Shown: piece after piece, positions 1 through 6,021 of the stretch
Position numbering within the stretch: the first letter of the stretch is position 1
How the letters are laid out: each line of letters begins with the position of its first letter
NCBI GenBank assembly: GCA_964467615.1
Contig: CAYXRK010000187.1
Coordinates: 1-9,489 of the forward strand
Source of the DNA: CAYXRK01 sp964467615
GTDB lineage: Bacteria > Hydrogenedentota > Hydrogenedentia > Hydrogenedentales > GCA-2746185
Reading direction: 5' to 3'
Length of the DNA: 9,489 nucleotides
Notes under the pieces: model-generated
What the model saw: only the letters and a program-made list of their open reading frames with translations
Database searches by the model: none
Told to the model about the DNA's origin: nothing
Position numbers and translations under genes: made by a program

Positions 1-1
1 G

Positions 2-517
2 GGTATCGGCCTCATTGCGATGAAGACGCAACAGTCCGTGCCGAGCGACCAAGAAGAAGTCAAGACGTTCAGTACCGACGGCGGGTTCAATTTGTTCCAG
101 GCGAAACTCAAGGCCGTCTGGGCGGACGAGCGCATCACGTCGTTGTGTTCCATGATGGGAAATACCGAGATGCTGCGGCAAAACGCGGCAGCGGCGAAGT
201 CGGAAATTCAGCTTTCGATGCGCGACGTGCATCGCTTGCGCGAATACACCGTGCGCACCGCGAGCCTGCGTTGCGACGGTTGCAATCACGTCTGTGAATC
301 GCGCGTGAACGGCGATCTCCGCATCGCGGACACGCTTCGCTACCTGATGTACAGCGAGTGCTACGACGATCATGACAACGCCAAGGCGTTGTATCGCGCG
401 CTTTCGCCGAACGAACGCGATCTGATGAGCGTCGACTTGGGTCCGGCCGCGGCGGCGTGCCCGCAACGGATCGACATCGCGAAGCGGCTACAGGATGCGG
501 CAGCGCGGTTCGCGTAG
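2..517 (+). CDS. Aldo/keto reductase, C-terminal part with Fe-S cysteines (5' end outside window)
   Basis: The frame is open from the window edge, and the first codons read GIGLIAMKTQQ, the strand-plus-Lys signature near the end of the aldo/keto reductase barrel, so the gene begins upstream and the ATG at 20 is internal. The catalytic Asp-Tyr-Lys-His region lies outside the window. Counting from that Met, the tail has Cys85-x2-Cys88-x3-Cys92 and a later Cys147 followed by Pro, in the position of the ferredoxin-like segment of the aldo/keto reductases that carry a C-terminal 4Fe-4S domain. Relatives usually have a full CxxCxxC run before the final ACP; here only the last Cys-Pro of that run is kept (GPAAAACPQ), so at most one cluster seems possible. 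The role is probably NAD(P)H-linked or ferredoxin-linked reduction of an unknown carbonyl. The family call is firm; the substrate is unknown. Confidence 0.85.
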   Translation, partial: GIGLIAMKTQQSVPSDQEEVKTFSTDGGFNLFQAKLKAVWADERITSLCSMMGNTEMLRQNAAAAKSEIQLSMRDVHRLREYTVRTASLRCDGCNHVCESRVNGDLRIADTLRYLMYSECYDDHDNAKALYRALSPNERDLMSVDLGPAAAACPQRIDIAKRLQDAAARFA

Positions 518-542
518 CAGTCATCACTCCAATTCAAGATCG

Positions 543-580
543 GGCCGCGTTCGGGAAACGGACGCGGCCTTGTTCATGTT
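543..580 (+). terminator. Rho-independent-like terminator after the aldo/keto reductase
   Basis: Bases 543-553 pair with 559-569 in an 11-bp stem with one T-G wobble, closed by a five-base GGAAA loop. It is followed by TTGTTCATGTT, a T-rich but imperfect tail. It lies 25 bp after the aldo/keto reductase stop and upstream of the next promoter, which is where a terminator is expected. Confidence 0.75.
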
Positions 581-613
581 GGGATGGATCCGACCCGGAC
601 CAAGCCGGGAAGT

Positions 614-622
614 TGGTACAAT
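614..622 (+). promoter_or_regulatory. Extended -10 promoter of the bacilliredoxin operon
   Basis: TGGTACAAT fits the extended -10 form (TGn followed by a TATAAT-like hexamer, here TACAAT at 617-622). No good -35 box is seen 16-18 bp upstream, which is common for extended -10 promoters. Transcription would begin near 629, giving a leader of about 17 nt that includes the GAGG ribosome site at 634-637, 8 nt before the ATG at 646. The preceding terminator-like hairpin supports a new transcription unit here. Confidence 0.5.
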
Positions 623-645
623 ACGCAGGTTTCGAGGTGGCAGTG

Positions 646-1203
646 ATGCGATATAGGCATATTTCCTTGTTGATTTGCGCAGGTCTTCTCCTCGCCGTAG
701 CAGGTTGTACCCGTGGCGAAACCGTTTCCGCAGAACCGTCCATCAACACAGACGCCGACGCAGCGAGTGTTGACACCACACCCACGATACCCGAGGACGG
801 CCCCGGCGAATTGTGGCATGGGCCGAGGGTCAATAAGTTGGCCTCGATCGAAGACCTGGACGCCGCGTTGGCAACAAGCAACGACTCGCCTATATTCATT
901 TATAAGCACAGCACGCAATGTCCGATTAACGCGCGTTCGGCGTTTCGCCTCCAGGAATACATGGACAAGCAGGGCGACGCGCTGCCGAAGATGCAGATGG
1001 TTTGGGTCATCGAGTCACGCCCGCTCTCCGACGCAATCGAGGAAAAGCTCGGCGTGAAGCATGAATCGCCCCAACTCCTGCTCGTCAAGGACGGCAAGGC
1101 GTTGTGGAACGCGTCGCACGAAGACATCACGGCGGAGAACGTGCGGCGCGCTATGGATACACATCTTCCAGCCCCAGCAGCAGAGCCGCCCGCCGGTTCG
1201 TAG
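646..1203 (+). CDS. Lipoprotein with YtxJ/bacilliredoxin-like thioredoxin-fold domain
   Basis: The 185-residue protein starts at the ATG at 646, chosen because of GAGG 8 nt upstream and because it begins a lipoprotein signal peptide (MRYRH, hydrophobic 7-18, then VAG-Cys21). Residue +2 is Thr, not Asp, so in a Gram-negative cell it would be sorted to the outer membrane. A low-complexity Asp/Thr/Pro linker (about 22-60) leads to a domain at 62-172 that closely resembles YtxJ (DUF2847): KHSTQCPI with Cys92, then VIESRPLSDAI, GVKHESPQ with the probable cis-Pro142, and LLVKDGKALWNASH. Cys92 is the only cysteine of the mature protein besides the lipidated one, so a monothiol mechanism is expected. 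YtxJ proteins are linked to bacillithiol-dependent redox repair in the cytosol; an exported version is unusual. It forms an operon with a cytosolic paralogue 57 bp downstream. Confidence 0.85.
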   Translation: MRYRHISLLICAGLLLAVAGCTRGETVSAEPSINTDADAASVDTTPTIPEDGPGELWHGPRVNKLASIEDLDAALATSNDSPIFIYKHSTQCPINARSAFRLQEYMDKQGDALPKMQMVWVIESRPLSDAIEEKLGVKHESPQLLLVKDGKALWNASHEDITAENVRRAMDTHLPAPAAEPPAGS

Positions 1204-1248
1204 TCGGTCGCGGGGTCGCTAACGGAATCGCTCGCCGCCCCAAGCGGC

Positions 1249-1255
1249 AGAGGAG
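1249..1255 (+). promoter_or_regulatory. Ribosome binding site that sets a GTG start at 1261
   Basis: AGAGGAG lies 5 nt before the GTG at 1261 but directly abuts or overlaps the other candidate GTG at 1255. Only the 1261 start has workable spacing, so translation most likely begins there. Confidence 0.6.
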
Positions 1256-1260
1256 TGAAC

Positions 1261-1614
1261 GTGAAGGAACTTGCAAGCATCGATGCGCTGGATGCGCTCA
1301 TTTCCGGGAGCGGCGAAGCGCCGGTAATCTTGTTCAAGCACAGCACGACCTGCCCGCTCTCCGCGCGGGCGGCGATGCGCGTCGAGGACTACTTGGATGA
1401 ACCCGTCGAGAACGGTCCTGAAATTCTCATGGTGAAGGTCATCCAGTCGAGACCGGTGTCGAATGCCATCACCGACAAGCTCCGTGTCGAGCACCAATCT
1501 CCACAAATGATTCTTGTGCGGGACGGTAAGGCCGTGTGGAACGCGTCTCATAGTGCAATCACCGCAGCCGCGATAACGGACGCTGTGAAGGCGAATCTCG
1601 CCGCGGCGAAGTAG
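1261..1614 (+). CDS. YtxJ-like monothiol bacilliredoxin, cytosolic paralogue
   Basis: The 117-residue protein has no signal peptide and is close to the usual YtxJ length. The order of motifs matches the upstream lipoprotein: LASIDALDAL, LFKHSTTCPLS with the sole Cys31, VIQSRPVSNAI, RVEHQSPQ with the probable cis-Pro81, and RDGKAVWNASHSAI. These blocks match the YtxJ/DUF2847 family (TIGR03019-type 'bacillithiol system redox-active protein'), proposed to act on bacillithiol mixed disulfides in the cytosol. The GTG at 1261 is preferred over the GTG at 1255 because of ribosome-site spacing; the choice changes two residues. The gene sits 57 bp after the lipoprotein paralogue and 9 bp before the membrane-protein gene, so co-transcription is likely. 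The pair looks like a duplication in which one copy gained an export signal. Family call firm; dependence on bacillithiol in this organism is inferred. Confidence 0.88.
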   Translation: MKELASIDALDALISGSGEAPVILFKHSTTCPLSARAAMRVEDYLDEPVENGPEILMVKVIQSRPVSNAITDKLRVEHQSPQMILVRDGKAVWNASHSAITAAAITDAVKANLAAAK

Positions 1615-1623
1615 GCACGGTCT

Positions 1624-2808
1624 ATGGTTGACACCGCGCCGGTATCCAAGCCGGGACGATCACGCTACATCGGCGCGCACCCGGCGTTCATGCTGCTCTT
1701 CGGGGCCGTCGCGTTCGTATTCACGTTCGCGCTGTGCGTTTTCTTGCACGCGATTTCGCCTCTCCTTATAGCGCGAGGCGATTCGGCTTCGCTCGGAGGG
1801 TTGCCCGCCGGATTATTGCGCGCGCTGGTTGCGAAACCATGGCTGGGCGCTGCGGTCGGACTTGTGGGTGGCGTTGTGATGTCTATCGCGGCGATACGCC
1901 GCATGCGCCGGAACATGGATGCGCTGATCGCCGCCCGGTCCGGCGACAAGGCCGCGCGCCGAGCGTCGAGGGAGGGAGTCTCACTGGGCTCGACGGTCTC
2001 GCTCGCCGTCCTCGTGTTCGTGTGTTATGCCGTCGGCGCGTCGGTATTCGCCGCGCTAACCGCAACGTTCGTGTCCTATCCCTTGATGTGGCCGGAGCAT
2101 CGACGGTTGTTCAACGGTGTGGTAGCGCGCGTTGCGGAGTCTCGCGGGATTCCCGAACGGGTCTTCCGCCGTCGAGCGCGTGCGATCGTCGCGGCGACGG
2201 CGAGTGTTTTCGTAGTAGCGTGCGTCACGCTGTTGGGGTCCGTGGGCAAGTCACGCCATGCCCTTGACGAGACGCGCTTATTCGCGCTCGTCGAACTCGG
2301 TGGAAGACTTTCTGCGAAGGATGCTGAGGGCCTAGTGGCGCGGTCGGCTGAGCGCGAGGGCGACCTCGAATCGCGCGCGATGCTCTTGGGGTATTACGCG
2401 AGAGGACGAAACGCCGAACGGGAGAAACTGGTGCTATGGCTGATTCAGCACCATCCCGAGACGCGGATCCTCGCGATGCGCGAGGCGCAGTTTCCCGGCC
2501 TCGAGTCGAACGCGTATCAGGACGCGAGGGACCTGTGGCTCACGAAACTGCGCGAGTTGGACCATCATCCCGACGCAGCGATCAACGCGGCGTATTTTTT
2601 CGCGCGGAACGAACCCGAACTATCGGTCAGCGTGTTGGAAGCGGCGGCGGACAAACACAAAGGCGACAAAGAACTCTTCGAACAGTTGATGCAATTTCAG
2701 GAATTTGTGTCGCGGCGGCGCCAATCCCGCGGCGGCGATGACGAAATTGATGCGCCTATGCAGACGCCGCTGCTAGACCGCCTAGGAAATCTACCACCAC
2801 CCGATTGA
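1624..2808 (+). CDS. Unrecognised membrane protein with four predicted helices and a helical C-terminal half
   Basis: I do not recognise the family. The 394-residue protein has hydrophobic segments at about 22-45, 73-91, 123-152 and 187-205, with Arg-rich stretches after the second (IRRMRRN) and before the fourth (FRRRARA), which suggests these loops are cytoplasmic. Residues about 215-365 are soluble, rich in Ala, Glu and Leu, and read as paired helices (AMLLGYYARGRNAEREKLV; INAAYFFARNEPELSVSVLEAA), like a TPR or other solenoid repeat but without a clean consensus. The tail is acidic and then Pro-rich. There are only two cysteines, both in membrane segments, so it is not an obvious redox relay. 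The start is the ATG 9 bp after the bacilliredoxin stop; only a weak TAGG precedes it, so coupling to the upstream gene is likely. Its last 53 bp overlap the opposing hydrolase gene. Confidence 0.75.
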   Translation: MVDTAPVSKPGRSRYIGAHPAFMLLFGAVAFVFTFALCVFLHAISPLLIARGDSASLGGLPAGLLRALVAKPWLGAAVGLVGGVVMSIAAIRRMRRNMDALIAARSGDKAARRASREGVSLGSTVSLAVLVFVCYAVGASVFAALTATFVSYPLMWPEHRRLFNGVVARVAESRGIPERVFRRRARAIVAATASVFVVACVTLLGSVGKSRHALDETRLFALVELGGRLSAKDAEGLVARSAEREGDLESRAMLLGYYARGRNAEREKLVLWLIQHHPETRILAMREAQFPGLESNAYQDARDLWLTKLRELDHHPDAAINAAYFFARNEPELSVSVLEAAADKHKGDKELFEQLMQFQEFVSRRRQSRGGDDEIDAPMQTPLLDRLGNLPPPD

Positions 2809-3532
2809 ACGCGGCGGGTTGGTGCAGGTTCGCCGCATGGCCCGCATTGGGAATGACGACCTTAGCCGCATCGGGAATTTTCGCGGCCATGTAATCCGTC
2901 GCGGCGATGAAGGGAAGATCGTCCGCGCCGACCAGCACCAGTGCGGGCACGCGCACGTTGGGCAGCGATTCGATGATGCGCGAGTCGAATTGTTTGAGCA
3001 TGCCGCGGGCCGCGAGGGCGAGGCCCTCCGGGTCGTCGTGCTGATGCGCGTCCATCTCGTCGCTGCTGACCTCGCTGAGGGCCTCGAGGCCGCGCGTCTC
3101 AAACGAGAACGCCCACTGTTCGGCGCGTTCGTTCCATTTCTCCCGCGCGTCGCCCTTCTTGAAACCAGGACCGGTGTCGAACAGCATCAGCGCGCGCACG
3201 CGCTCCGGATATTTCACGTGAAACGCGAGCGACATGTAGCCGCCGAGCGAGAGGCCGCCGATGACCGCGCGGTCCGCACCGCAGGCGTCCAAGAGGGCCG
3301 CCATGTCATCGACGGTGAGCGCTTCGCTGTAAGCGGACGGGTCTAGCGGGCTGTCTGAGCGGCCATGACCGCGCATGTCCCAGGTGATGACGCGATAGGC
3401 GCTACTCAGCGCGGAGGCCTGATTGGCCCACATGCGCGAAGTGGCGCTGTATCCGTGGCTCAACAAAATCGTCGGACCCTCGCCGTGGACTTCGTAGTAG
3501 ATACGAACGCCGTTTCGGTCGAGGTGAGGCAT
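2756..3532 (-). CDS. Alpha/beta hydrolase
   Basis: The 258-residue protein is a complete alpha/beta hydrolase fold enzyme. Visible landmarks are the oxyanion-hole HGYS (26-29), WDMRGHGRSD (51-60), the nucleophile elbow GLSLGG with Ser95, the acid region VGADD (probably Asp205) and the terminal GHAANLHQP with His232. The layout is that of the 3-oxoadipate enol-lactonase/haloperoxidase-like branch, but this branch covers many esterases and lactonases, so no substrate is given. No signal peptide is seen, so it should be cytosolic. The gene begins 9 bp after the larE stop with no clear ribosome site, which favours translation coupled to larE as the last gene of the mtaB-larE-hydrolase operon. Its 3' end overlaps the convergent membrane-protein gene by 53 bp. 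Confidence 0.9.
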   Translation of the reverse strand: MPHLDRNGVRIYYEVHGEGPTILLSHGYSATSRMWANQASALSSAYRVITWDMRGHGRSDSPLDPSAYSEALTVDDMAALLDACGADRAVIGGLSLGGYMSLAFHVKYPERVRALMLFDTGPGFKKGDAREKWNERAEQWAFSFETRGLEALSEVSSDEMDAHQHDDPEGLALAARGMLKQFDSRIIESLPNVRVPALVLVGADDLPFIAATDYMAAKIPDAAKVVIPNAGHAANLHQPAAFNRVVVDFLGGLAAASA

Positions 3533-3541
3533 CGCGGTGCG

Positions 3542-4420
3542 TTACGTGAGGGACGTGCCGAGAATGTTGTTCGCGAGGACAGTACCCGAGGGGACAGAGG
3601 CGCTGCTGCCGGTGCGGTAACCCGCCAGGTCGAGCGCGACGTGTTTGTATCCCGCCGCGGTTACTTCGCGGACGATTTGATCGCGAATGTCCGGGTCGAG
3701 GAGTTTGTCGAAATCAGCGTTGTCCACTTCGATACGGCAGACATCGCCGTGGTGGCGGCAGCGGTACTGGTAGAAGCCGAGGCCCTTGAGGCATTCCTCA
3801 GCGGTCTCAACTTTCCGGATGTCTTCGATGGTGACGCGCGTGCCGGTGGGAAAGCGGGACGCAAGGCAGGCGAACGAGGCCTTGAACGCCGTCGGCAATC
3901 CACGGCGCTCGCTGAGAAACCGGATTTCGTCCTTGTGCAGGTCGACAAGTTGGAGCGGCGCGGCGACCTTGTACTGTTTCGCGGCGACGTGCCCCAGGCG
4001 CGTCGGGTCGAATTCATCGTCGGCCATCGCGCCGTAGGCAAGGACGTCGACCGCGTTGGCGATGGCGAACTCGGACATGCGATCAAAGAGTTCCGACTTG
4101 CAGAAGTAGCAGCGCGTGCCGTCGTTGACAAGGTACTTCTCGTTCTCGAACTCGTGGGTGCGAGCGATGGTGAGGCGCCAACCGCGTTCTTCGGCGAGTC
4201 GGCGGGCCTCATCGAGTTCCGAGCGCGGAATGCTCGGCGAATCCGCGATGATCATACTGGCATTCGGCCCGAGGACTTCGTGCGCGATCTCGCACAGGTA
4301 CGACGAATCGACGCCGCCGGAATATCCGATGGCGATGCTGGGATACTCGCCGAGAATTTCCTTGAGACGCGCCTCTTTGTCGAGGCAAACGGACTCGAAT
4401 GTTGCGATTTGGACGGCCAT
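3542..4420 (-). CDS. larE: LarE-type ATP-dependent sulfur transferase
   Basis: The 292-residue protein shows the PP-loop ATP pyrophosphatase motif SGGVDS (34-39), an RCYFCK motif (Cys104 and Cys107), FACLASRFP with Cys185, and the C-terminal signature LDLAGYRTGS. This is the LarE family, which adenylates and sulfurates the pyridinium dicarboxylate precursor of the nickel-pincer (NPN) cofactor first found in lactate racemase. In some LarE proteins one cysteine is sacrificed as the sulfur donor; others use three cysteines to hold a 4Fe-4S cluster that carries the extra sulfide. Cys104, Cys107 and Cys185 fit the three-cysteine type (assignment from memory of the family). No larA, larB or larC gene is in the window. 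The ATG sits 5 bp after the mtaB stop, with an AGGA 3 nt upstream overlapping that stop. Coupling with another sulfur-inserting enzyme is notable. Confidence 0.88.
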   Translation of the reverse strand: MAVQIATFESVCLDKEARLKEILGEYPSIAIGYSGGVDSSYLCEIAHEVLGPNASMIIADSPSIPRSELDEARRLAEERGWRLTIARTHEFENEKYLVNDGTRCYFCKSELFDRMSEFAIANAVDVLAYGAMADDEFDPTRLGHVAAKQYKVAAPLQLVDLHKDEIRFLSERRGLPTAFKASFACLASRFPTGTRVTIEDIRKVETAEECLKGLGFYQYRCRHHGDVCRIEVDNADFDKLLDPDIRDQIVREVTAAGYKHVALDLAGYRTGSSASVPSGTVLANNILGTSLT

Positions 4421-4425
4421 GGTTC

Positions 4426-5742
4426 CTACGACGCCACGGCGAACTCGCCGGCGAGTTCCGCCAGAACGAATTCGCCTTTCGATTCCTCAATGACTACCGG
4501 GCAAATTTGGTTCTCTAGTATATCATCCGAACGCACTGCGACGCGGATGTAGTTCTCCGTGTAGCCGGTCCAGTATTCGCCTTCGCGTTGCTCGAAGAGG
4601 ACCTCGTGCGTGTGGCCCGCGTGGCGCGCGTGGAATGCGCGAAGTTTTTCGGCGCTGATTTGGCGAACGCGCGCGGCGCGGCGGTCCACGGTACCGGGGT
4701 GGATACGGTCCGACATGCGCGCGGCCGCGGTGCCCTCGCGTTCCGAGAATTTGAACACGTGCGTGTAATCGATGGGGCCGTCGGTGAGAAGCGCGCAGGT
4801 ATCCTCGAAGTCAGCGTCCGACTCGCCTGGCATGCCGGCCATGATGTCCGTGCCGATGCCGGTATCCGGGACACGCGCGGCGGCGGTCTCGACAAAATTC
4901 AGAAACTCCGCGCGCGTGTAGCGGCGGCGCATGCGCTCGAGGACGCGGTCCGACCCGGACTGAAGCGGAATGTGCAAGTGCGGGACGAGGGCGTGGGCGG
5001 GGTCGGCCATGCGCTCGAGGAGTCCCATCGGGATCGTGGTGGGTTCGATCGAACTGATGCGAATGCGCGCCATTCCCTCGATTTCGTTCAAGCGATCGAT
5101 GACATCGAGCAACGTGTAGTCCTCAAAAGCGTACGTGCCGATGTTCACTCCGGTGAGGACAAGTTCCTTCGCGCCGTTTTTCACAAGTTGCCGGGCTTCA
5201 TCGAGCAGGTTTCCGATGCGGCGGCTGCGCGCGCGGCCGCGTGCGAATGGAATCACGCAGAACGAGCACATGAAATCGCAGCCGTCCTGGATTTTAAGGT
5301 TCGCGCGGCACGATGGGCTGCCGAGGCCGTTCGTCTCGATGGTGAAGTCGTCACGTTCGATGCGATCGCGGACGATTAGCGGCGTTGAGTTCTTTCCCTG
5401 CACGGCGTAATCGAGGACGTTGAGTTTTTCCTGGTTGCCCACGATGAGATCGACGCCCTGGATTTCGGCAATCGCGGCGGCGTCCATTTGCGAGTAACAC
5501 CCAATCACGGCAACGAACGCATCAGGGTTTTTGCGGATAAACGAGCGGACCGCCTTGCGGGATTTCGCGTCCGCCTCACGCGTGACGGTGCAAGTATTGA
5601 TGACGCCGAAGTCCGCCACTTCTCCAAAGGGAACGATCTCATAACCCGCGGCCTCGAGTTTTCCGCGGATGATGTTCGTCTCGGATTGATTGAGCCGGCA
5701 ACCGAGGGTGTGTAGCGAGGCGCGTTTGGAGGGGCCGTTCAT
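4426..5742 (-). CDS. mtaB: tRNA (t6A37) methylthiotransferase MtaB
   Basis: The 438-residue radical SAM enzyme converts t6A to ms2t6A at position 37 of tRNAs reading ANN codons. The N-terminal UPF0004 domain has its three cluster cysteines at Cys15 (TLGCRLNQSE, the MtaB form of this motif), Cys51 and Cys82. The radical SAM core has CxxxCxxC at 155-162 (DGCDFMCSFCVIP). Later blocks such as PHLHIPLQSGSDRVL and GTDIMAGMPGE, and a C-terminal TRAM-like segment (about 377-437), complete the usual family layout and length. The ATG at 5742 is chosen because the next 33 codons upstream do not look like MtaB and would run across its own promoter and into the divergent antitoxin region. No clear ribosome site is visible. 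It heads an apparent operon with larE and the hydrolase. Confidence 0.92.
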   Translation of the reverse strand: MNGPSKRASLHTLGCRLNQSETNIIRGKLEAAGYEIVPFGEVADFGVINTCTVTREADAKSRKAVRSFIRKNPDAFVAVIGCYSQMDAAAIAEIQGVDLIVGNQEKLNVLDYAVQGKNSTPLIVRDRIERDDFTIETNGLGSPSCRANLKIQDGCDFMCSFCVIPFARGRARSRRIGNLLDEARQLVKNGAKELVLTGVNIGTYAFEDYTLLDVIDRLNEIEGMARIRISSIEPTTIPMGLLERMADPAHALVPHLHIPLQSGSDRVLERMRRRYTRAEFLNFVETAAARVPDTGIGTDIMAGMPGESDADFEDTCALLTDGPIDYTHVFKFSEREGTAAARMSDRIHPGTVDRRAARVRQISAEKLRAFHARHAGHTHEVLFEQREGEYWTGYTENYIRVAVRSDDILENQICPVVIEESKGEFVLAELAGEFAVAS

Positions 5743-5769
5743 GGAAAAGAGCCAAGTTAGACAGTCTGT

Positions 5770-5799
5770 TTTACGCATATCCGCGAAGAATGATACAAT
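5770..5799 (+). promoter_or_regulatory. Candidate promoter of the VapB-like antitoxin gene
   Basis: TTTACG (5770-5775), an 18-bp spacer and an extended -10 TGATACAAT (5791-5799) lie 33 bp before the antitoxin ATG at 5833. An inverted pair GCGAAG (5783-5788) and CTTCGC (5823-5828) brackets the start region and could be operator half-sites, but it is short. Sharing of bases with the opposing -10 box means only one promoter can be occupied at a time. Confidence 0.45.
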
Positions 5800-5819
5800 T
5801 TGAACGCGATACTGAACAA
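5790..5819 (-). promoter_or_regulatory. Candidate promoter of the mtaB operon
   Basis: On the minus strand TTGTTC (5819-5814) and TATCAT (5795-5790) are separated by 18 bp, giving a reasonable sigma-70-like promoter. Transcription would begin near 5783, about 40 nt before the mtaB ATG. The -10 box physically overlaps the -10 box of the divergent antitoxin promoter. Confidence 0.45.
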
Positions 5820-5832
5820 TAACTTCGCCACT

Positions 5833-6021
5833 ATGAAACACATCGACGTCGAGAATCTTCCCGAGCCGCTCGCACGCGCAATTGAGCGCATGGTGGACAC
5901 GTTGCGGGACAGCCTAAGTGCTTCGCAGCCTCGATTGGCAACCGGCCTGCCGCGCCTGCCCCTGCGCCGCGGCACCGTGTTGTCTCCATTGAATCGCAGC
6001 GTCTTGTACGATGACCGATGA
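5833..6021 (+). CDS. VapB-like antitoxin of a broken toxin-antitoxin pair
   Basis: The 62-residue protein begins MKHIDVENLPEPLARAIERM and ends near RGTVLSPLNRSVLYDDR. I recall this two-part layout, a short 'PEPLAKAIE' helix and a C-terminal 'G-x-V ... R-x-x-[IL]YDD' tail, from small antitoxins encoded just before PIN-domain toxins. The genetic context supports this: its last 11 bases overlap the start of a PIN-domain reading frame (ATGACCGATGA). A longer form from the TTG at 5800 is rejected because that codon directly follows the -10 box. The protein should neutralise its PIN partner and, in such systems, often represses its own promoter; no DNA-binding fold is obvious at this length. With the toxin truncated, it may be a relic or may still counter related toxins. 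Family placement is moderate, resting on pattern and position. Confidence 0.65.
   Translation: MKHIDVENLPEPLARAIERMVDTLRDSLSASQPRLATGLPRLPLRRGTVLSPLNRSVLYDDR

Noticed and set aside
457..645. A 63-codon N-terminal extension of the lipoprotein
   Set aside because: It would overlap the aldo/keto reductase end, the terminator hairpin and the promoter, and would bury the lipoprotein signal peptide inside the protein.
1234..1248. A GCCGC/GCGGC hairpin just before the second bacilliredoxin gene
   Set aside because: Only 5 bp of stem and no T-run; in GC-rich spacers this occurs by chance. It could partly affect the ribosome site, but there is no support.
3365..4552. A 395-codon open frame on the plus strand opposite larE and the hydrolase
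   Set aside because: It is antisense to two genes with clear families. Its residues are Arg/Ala/Val/Asp-rich without motifs, as expected from codon bias on the opposite strand of GC-rich genes.
4588..5379. A 263-codon plus-strand frame opposite mtaB
   Set aside because: Shadow of mtaB: no family motif, no ribosome site, composition dictated by the opposite strand.
5743..5841. A 33-codon N-terminal extension of MtaB
   Set aside because: It crosses the divergent promoters and overlaps the antitoxin gene; MtaB proteins begin shortly before the TLGCRLNQ block.
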